A stretch of 43,665 nt of DNA from Oscillospiraceae bacterium (GTDB lineage Bacteria > Bacillota > Clostridia > Oscillospirales > Oscillospiraceae): assembly GCA_017535865.1 (NCBI GenBank), contig JAFXTM010000097.1, positions 1 to 43,665 of the forward strand, given 5' to 3'. Below are positions 40,019 to 43,665 of this stretch, piece after piece. Made by a program: the position numbers and the translations under genes. The notes beneath the pieces are model-generated. The model saw nothing but the letters and a program-made list of their open reading frames with translations, had not been told where the DNA came from and made no database searches. Position 1 is the stretch's first letter. Each line of letters opens with the position of its first letter.

Positions 40019-41389
40019 TTATCCTTGTTTTCTTTCTCTTTTTCTTTCAAAACGCCTGACATCCGGAGGCTGCTTCCGGCTTTTCTCCAGCGCGTCGGCC
40101 GAACACGTATCCAGACAGGCTTCGATGGGGACCTTGTGTTCAGCATATGCAGCATAAAGAGAGTCGACGACAGCCATCGCCGTTTTCTGCAGAAAACCGG
40201 GCTCCGGCGTTGTCCGGTTGCCCACACTGACAAGGCACAATACGCCGTTTGTCACGCCGTCGTGCCGCCGCGGGACGAGTGAGACCTGTACGGTGTCCGC
40301 TCCGTTTGCGGAGGCGACGACGTCGAAAGTCTCCAGCGGATCGCTGTCACGGAAGCCGCTGTCCAGGATCGTATATCCCATACTGCCGAGCTGCTCCGCC
40401 GCATAGTCGGCGAGTGCGCGGCGCAGGGAAGAGAAAAACACCTCGTTTTCGATGCATTCCGCAACGGCGGAGAAATGATCCGTCAGTTTTTTGATCTCCG
40501 GGAGTATCTCAAGGATGATCAGATCCTGCTTCGGGGCGTCCCCGCTGCTCAGATAGGCCGTGATCCCGCCCGCTTCATCGACGGCGCGGACAAGGGCAAT
40601 GTTTTTTTCGATCTTTGCCTTGAGCCTGCCGTATTCGCCTCCGCTGAAATGCTCGCGAAGCCTTTCGGTCAGTTCGATCATTCCGCCTGCGACGGGCACG
40701 GGCGTTTTTTCAAAGCTCTCGAGCTGACTGTGCAGGGATTGGGCAAGCGCGGCGAAGCGGGAAAAACACGCTTCCCACTGATTTTGCATATCGAGGATCC
40801 GGAGCTTGATGATCTGCAGCTCCATAATGGCCGCGTCGGCGACCGCGCTCGCCGCTTCATACAGCCCCTTTTTGATCCACGCGTCGGCGGTTTCGACGTG
40901 CGCCTGAAACAGCTCCAGTTGATGAGGCAGAAAAAACTCATGCGGCAGAGCGCCGACTTCGGCCGCCCGGCCCTCCGCCTCCGCTTTTTTCTCCCTGGCG
41001 ATCGCCTTTCCGGTCTCGCTTCGCCTGTGCTCCTCCTCGCGGAGCTTCTGCACCTCGCGCGCAAGCTCCTCCTCGGCGCGGCTCAGCTCCTCGAGCTTCG
41101 CCCGAACCCGTTCCCTGGCCTTCTCATCCGCGCGCCTTAGCTCCTCCGCATAGCGCAGCATCTCGCACTGCAGTTCATCGCGCAGCTTATGTACGACCTC
41201 AAGATACGCCGCATCCATCCGACGCTTGTTTTCCTCGAGCGCGCGCGCCTGCGCTTCTTTCAGCCGCTTCAGATTGTCCCGGTTTTCTTCTTCTATTCTT
41301 CTCCGCTCACTGGCGGCTTCGCTCGACAGGCTTTCGATCTCGTCACTCAGGTCACGGATCTTTTTCTTCAGGGCCGCTTCCGACGCCAT
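40019..41389 (-). CDS. Coiled-coil protein of the AAA operon
   Basis: A 456-residue soluble protein. A long charged coiled coil (about 5-150) is followed by a helical segment with KKGLYEAASAVADAAIMELQII, which aligns with LKNGFFESSVAQAETVITRS of the neighbouring membrane-anchored protein; both have a C-terminal alpha-beta domain (FDVVASANGADTVQVSLVP here). This suggests a paralogous pair. The start ATG 41389 lies inside the end of the preceding gene (38-nt overlap) with a weak GGGGGAAA site, so translation is probably coupled. Function unknown. Confidence 0.82.
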   Translation of the reverse strand: MASEAALKKKIRDLSDEIESLSSEAASERRRIEEENRDNLKRLKEAQARALEENKRRMDAAYLEVVHKLRDELQCEMLRYAEELRRADEKARERVRAKLEELSRAEEELAREVQKLREEEHRRSETGKAIAREKKAEAEGRAAEVGALPHEFFLPHQLELFQAHVETADAWIKKGLYEAASAVADAAIMELQIIKLRILDMQNQWEACFSRFAALAQSLHSQLESFEKTPVPVAGGMIELTERLREHFSGGEYGRLKAKIEKNIALVRAVDEAGGITAYLSSGDAPKQDLIILEILPEIKKLTDHFSAVAECIENEVFFSSLRRALADYAAEQLGSMGYTILDSGFRDSDPLETFDVVASANGADTVQVSLVPRRHDGVTNGVLCLVSVGNRTTPEPGFLQKTAMAVVDSLYAAYAEHKVPIEACLDTCSADALEKSRKQPPDVRRFERKRERKQG

Positions 41390-42452
41390 CTTTGTTTCCC
41401 CCAAGTTCTTCCGCAAGCGGGATCGTACCGTCCGTCCCCTGCAGGACAACGCGCTGGATCCTCTCGTCGATCGCCTCGCGCCAGCGCAGGATTTGACCGA
41501 TGGTCTTCTCCGCCGCATCAAGCTCTTTTTCCACATTTTCCAGCTTTTTGGAGACCGATTGCCCTTTCAGGAAGGGCTCCTCCTGCATCAGGATCAGGGT
41601 GGCCTGGTCATCTCCAAACTGCGCGCGGAGCGCGGCGAGCTTCCGCTCCGCGTCCTCACAGTCCATCGTACGGATCTCCTCCAGCTTCTTTGCCTCCTCA
41701 AGCGCTTTGCCCAGCTCGGCTTTCTTTTTTTCCGCATCGAGGATCGACGCCTGCGTGCGGTCAAGTTCCCCTTTGACCGACTCCAGTTCACCCAGCTTTT
41801 TTTTGAGCTCGCTGCAGAGAGAAGCAAGACCGGACGACAGCTCCAGCAGCAGACCGTCCACGTTGGCGGCGGCGATCCTTTCCAGCAAACCATTTTCGGC
41901 ACGGGCTGTTTCCAGATCCCTCAAGGTGACCTCTCCGGCCTCCGCGGCCGCCTTCAGCGCCTCTGCCTGAGCCAAAGCGGCGTCTCGCTCTTCCGTTGCC
42001 TTCCGGAGCTTTTCCTCCAAGGCTCTTTTTTCTTCCTCAAAACCGACGTCGTCCGCATCGGGAGTTTCGGTCGTCGGTCCGTCAGGATCCGTGACGCTGA
42101 TGCTCTGATTCGGAACGATCCGGATCTCCCTCACGTTGGAGAAGGATCTGACCTCGCCGCCAAGCGAAGGGATCGCGATCGTCACCTCGGCGAGCGTGCC
42201 TTCCTGAAAGCTGATCGTCAAACTGTCTTTCGCGGGCAGATCTCGCGTTAGGGTGAGTTTACAGGTTTTTGAGGTCGGATTGGAGGCTATCTTCCAGAGC
42301 CCGACGTCGGCATCGGCGTGTTTCCATTTTTGAACAGCAAGAAACTGTTGATTGTTCTTGCTGTCCTTGAACTGGATCCCCTGCGTTTGCCTGCAGAGGA
42401 TCTCATAAACGGCCTGGCCTGTGAGACCGTTATGTTTCCACGTTTGTGTCAT
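41352..42452 (-). CDS. Beta-rich/coiled-coil protein of the AAA operon
   Basis: A 366-residue protein with no recognised family. Residues 1-120 look beta-rich (WKHNGLTGQAVYEILCR, then KTCKLTLTRDLPAKDSLTISF and EVRSFSNVREIRIVPNQSI), after which an acidic linker (about 121-135) leads to a coiled coil (about 138-345) of the same kind as in the next two genes. The opening has an adhesion- or ligand-binding look but this is only shape. It overlaps the radical SAM gene by 23 nt and the following gene by 38 nt. Confidence 0.82.
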   Translation of the reverse strand: MTQTWKHNGLTGQAVYEILCRQTQGIQFKDSKNNQQFLAVQKWKHADADVGLWKIASNPTSKTCKLTLTRDLPAKDSLTISFQEGTLAEVTIAIPSLGGEVRSFSNVREIRIVPNQSISVTDPDGPTTETPDADDVGFEEEKRALEEKLRKATEERDAALAQAEALKAAAEAGEVTLRDLETARAENGLLERIAAANVDGLLLELSSGLASLCSELKKKLGELESVKGELDRTQASILDAEKKKAELGKALEEAKKLEEIRTMDCEDAERKLAALRAQFGDDQATLILMQEEPFLKGQSVSKKLENVEKELDAAEKTIGQILRWREAIDERIQRVVLQGTDGTIPLAEELGGNKDGVGSGPEEKDP

Positions 42453-43128
42453 TGAGCTTTTTCACCCTTCTCCATATTTCTCTCTGATCCTGTCCGGGCA
42501 CGCCCACAAGCAGGGTCGTTTTTTCCGAAAGACGGATCTCCACTTTCCGGCCGACGGCTTCGGTATAATATGACATCTGACCGGCATACCGGTTCGTCAG
42601 GGGCAGCAGCCGCTGGTTATCCGAACCCACATAGGGTTGGTTGTGATCTCTTTCCTGCAGATACGGCCCGTCGATCAGCAGATCGATGTTGTTCAAAAAA
42701 CGCCGAACGGCGCTCTCCTGCTTTGCACGGTCAAGAAGCTCTTCATAGAGGTAGCCTGTATAGACGATCACGCCCGCGTCTTTCTCCCGCCGGATGATCT
42801 CTGTCAGCTCGGCAAGGGCCTCCGCCTGCTCAAACGGCTCGCCGCCGCTGATCGTGATGCCTTCCGCATCCTGAGCCAGATACCATTCAGCCATCTCCTG
42901 CACGGTGGTCTCCCGGGGCGTGCCTTCCCGAAAGCTCTTTGCGATGCAGCCCGGACAGTCCCGCGGACAGCCAAACACCCACAGGACAGCTCTGTTTCCC
43001 GGGCCGAGGACTTTACAGCCCGCGATCCTTGCGCCGTACAGCAAGCGGCTCACACGTTTCACCCCGCCATTTTTCAAAATGATCCCTGTACGAAGAGACG
43101 GCTCGTCTGCTGTGTTTTTCCGGAGCAT
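42430..43128 (-). CDS. Radical-SAM activase-like [4Fe-4S] protein
   Basis: A 232-residue protein of the NrdG/PflA-like radical SAM group. The cluster motif is CX3CX2C (Cys54, Cys58, Cys61 in GCPRDCPGC), the SAM-binding GGEP is at 96-99, and VIVYTGYLYEEL and LLIDGPYLQERDHNQPYVGSDNQR match anaerobic ribonucleotide reductase activators. No NrdD or glycyl-radical enzyme gene is nearby, so its target is unknown. It is the first gene of the five-gene operon. The ATG at 43128 is preceded only by CGGAAGAG, and the promoter lies so near that the leader would be about 10 nt; a later start such as GTG at codon 23 or 26 is possible. Confidence 0.88.
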   Translation of the reverse strand: MLRKNTADEPSLRTGIILKNGGVKRVSRLLYGARIAGCKVLGPGNRAVLWVFGCPRDCPGCIAKSFREGTPRETTVQEMAEWYLAQDAEGITISGGEPFEQAEALAELTEIIRREKDAGVIVYTGYLYEELLDRAKQESAVRRFLNNIDLLIDGPYLQERDHNQPYVGSDNQRLLPLTNRYAGQMSYYTEAVGRKVEIRLSEKTTLLVGVPGQDQREIWRRVKKLNDTNVET

Positions 43129-43144
43129 ACTCTTCCGAAAAATA

Positions 43145-43173
43145 ACTATATCATAGCAGTCGCCCGTTCACAA
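43145..43173 (-). promoter_or_regulatory. Promoter of the five-gene AAA operon
   Basis: Read on minus: TTGTGA, 17-nt spacer, TATAGT. The -10 lies only 16 nt from the ATG, so the message would be almost leaderless. Confidence 0.6.
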
Positions 43174-43305
43174 GAAGTTTGTCGGCTTCTGACTGCAAAG
43201 AGGTTGTGGGGATTACCGTGGTCATGAGTATTGGATGGCAAAACGCGGAAAAAGTTTCACAAAATGATTAGCCTCTGTGAAAAAAACTCGTTTCGGGCAA
43301 AAAGG

Positions 43306-43340
43306 AAAGGCAGGTAATTCTAACAAAATTACCTGCCTTT
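43306..43340 (-). terminator. Terminator, best read on minus
   Basis: A 14-bp stem AAAGGCAGGTAATT/AATTACCTGCCTTT, followed on the minus strand by CCTTTTTTG. It would end the membrane-protein transcript from the right edge. Confidence 0.85.
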
Positions 43341-43409
43341 TATGCGTTAGGACACCAGTATTCATACAATTCGGCGTTTCTTACCTCCAAGCGGAGGTGG
43401 GTGCAATTC

Positions 43410-43493
43410 ATGTTATGTAAACCGCCATGCGCCTTTCTTTTTTGCCTAGTACATCCAATTGGACGTTGTGGTATTGAAGATGTCTATGTATAA
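43410..43493 (+). CDS. Possible 27-residue Cys-rich peptide (uncertain)
   Basis: ATG 43410 opens a 27-codon frame with four cysteines. GGAGGT (43393-43398) lies 11 nt upstream but inside a hairpin (ACCTCC-AAGC-GGAGGT). The SD in a hairpin recalls type I toxin messages, but the peptide does not have a clear toxin shape, so this is weak. Confidence 0.2.
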   Translation: MLCKPPCAFLFCLVHPIGRCGIEDVYV

Positions 43494-43530
43494 TTATTTT
43501 GTAATTATTTAGGTGAAGAGTGGTTTTTCA

Positions 43531-43665
43531 TTACCAAAGCCACGCACTTGTGCTAAGGAAGATCAGGTTGATTCCCGCTGTGATCATGCCACAGCCCACA
43601 ACCACGCCGATTACACCAAGCCCCAGCAGCGGATTCAATATTACGATCACGCCCAGAACGCCAAG
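43531..43665 (-). CDS. C-terminal fragment of a membrane protein (HdeD/DUF308-like)
   Basis: The last 44 codons of a protein that enters from the right edge, ending TAA at 43533-43531. It has two hydrophobic segments: LGVLGVIVILNPLLGLGVIG and VVVGCGMITAGINLIFL. The NPLLG turn between helices and the final ITAGINLI helix fit the HdeD/DUF308 family of membrane proteins. Too short for certainty. Confidence 0.55.
   Translation of the reverse strand, partial: LGVLGVIVILNPLLGLGVIGVVVGCGMITAGINLIFLSTSAWLW

Larger units (their letters stand above)
43174..43530. other. 357-nt stretch without a firm gene
   Basis: It holds a strong terminator (43306-43340), a hairpin with a Shine-Dalgarno (43383-43398) before a 27-codon reading frame, and AT-rich sequence between 43480 and 43530. 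Nothing else was recognised. Confidence 0.6.

Overview
The window reads as chromosomal DNA of a GC-rich, Gram-positive, anaerobic Clostridia member, most likely an Oscillospiraceae/Ruminococcaceae-type gut bacterium. The basis is strong AGGAGG-type ribosome binding sites, many TTGNNN-N17-TATAAT-like promoters, a SpoVT-type sporulation regulator, the clostridial GlgC/GlgD pair, an L10 leader and many ferredoxin/radical-SAM type proteins. The taxonomic placement is inference. No tRNA, rRNA, CRISPR array, insertion sequence or phage module was recognised.

Layout. 1-7.1 kb: a small XRE regulator diverges from pta; tadA follows; a minus-strand operon runs cca > type-4 uracil-DNA glycosylase > DUF2156-like > GNAT; then murC. 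7.1-13.4 kb: an S24/LexA-like repressor, a secreted protein with a possible sortase-type C-terminus, an EFR1-type flavodoxin/ferredoxin and a CLC protein with fluoride-transporter-like motifs, an alkylation-repair pair (two Cys-type alkyltransferases plus an alpha/beta hydrolase), and a divergent bacterial PARG-like gene. 13.4-15.3 kb: a mostly non-coding stretch carrying a 46-nt element that recurs in the spoVT leader, an HTH-HD fusion resembling a (p)ppGpp hydrolase, and spoVT, whose Shine-Dalgarno lies in a long hairpin. 15.3-26.7 kb: prfB, prs-pth, the glycogen block glgC-glgD and glgP, which continues into a pseudouridine-kinase-like PfkB gene and a membrane protein with a degenerate PIG-L domain, then rplJ-rplL behind an L10 leader. 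26.8-29.7 kb: a two-gene unit of a membrane protein and an Hsp70/actin-fold ATPase with its own C-terminal membrane segments. 29.8-35.6 kb: TraX-family protein, a kinase-fold protein with a 60-aa partner, a TetR-ABC ATPase-permease operon, and rsgA.

35.7-43.1 kb holds the most unusual block: a tightly packed minus-strand operon of five genes. In transcription order these are a radical-SAM activase-like protein, a beta-rich/coiled-coil protein, a coiled-coil protein, a membrane-anchored coiled-coil protein that appears to be a paralogue of the previous one, and a 935-aa protein with two tandem CbxX/CfxQ-type AAA+ modules behind a divergent N-terminal region. I recognise no described system with this composition and propose it as the candidate novel system: a membrane-tethered coiled-coil scaffold remodelled by an AAA+ motor, with a radical-SAM enzyme of unknown target. 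The last 135 bases hold the C-terminal end of a membrane protein reading in from the right edge.
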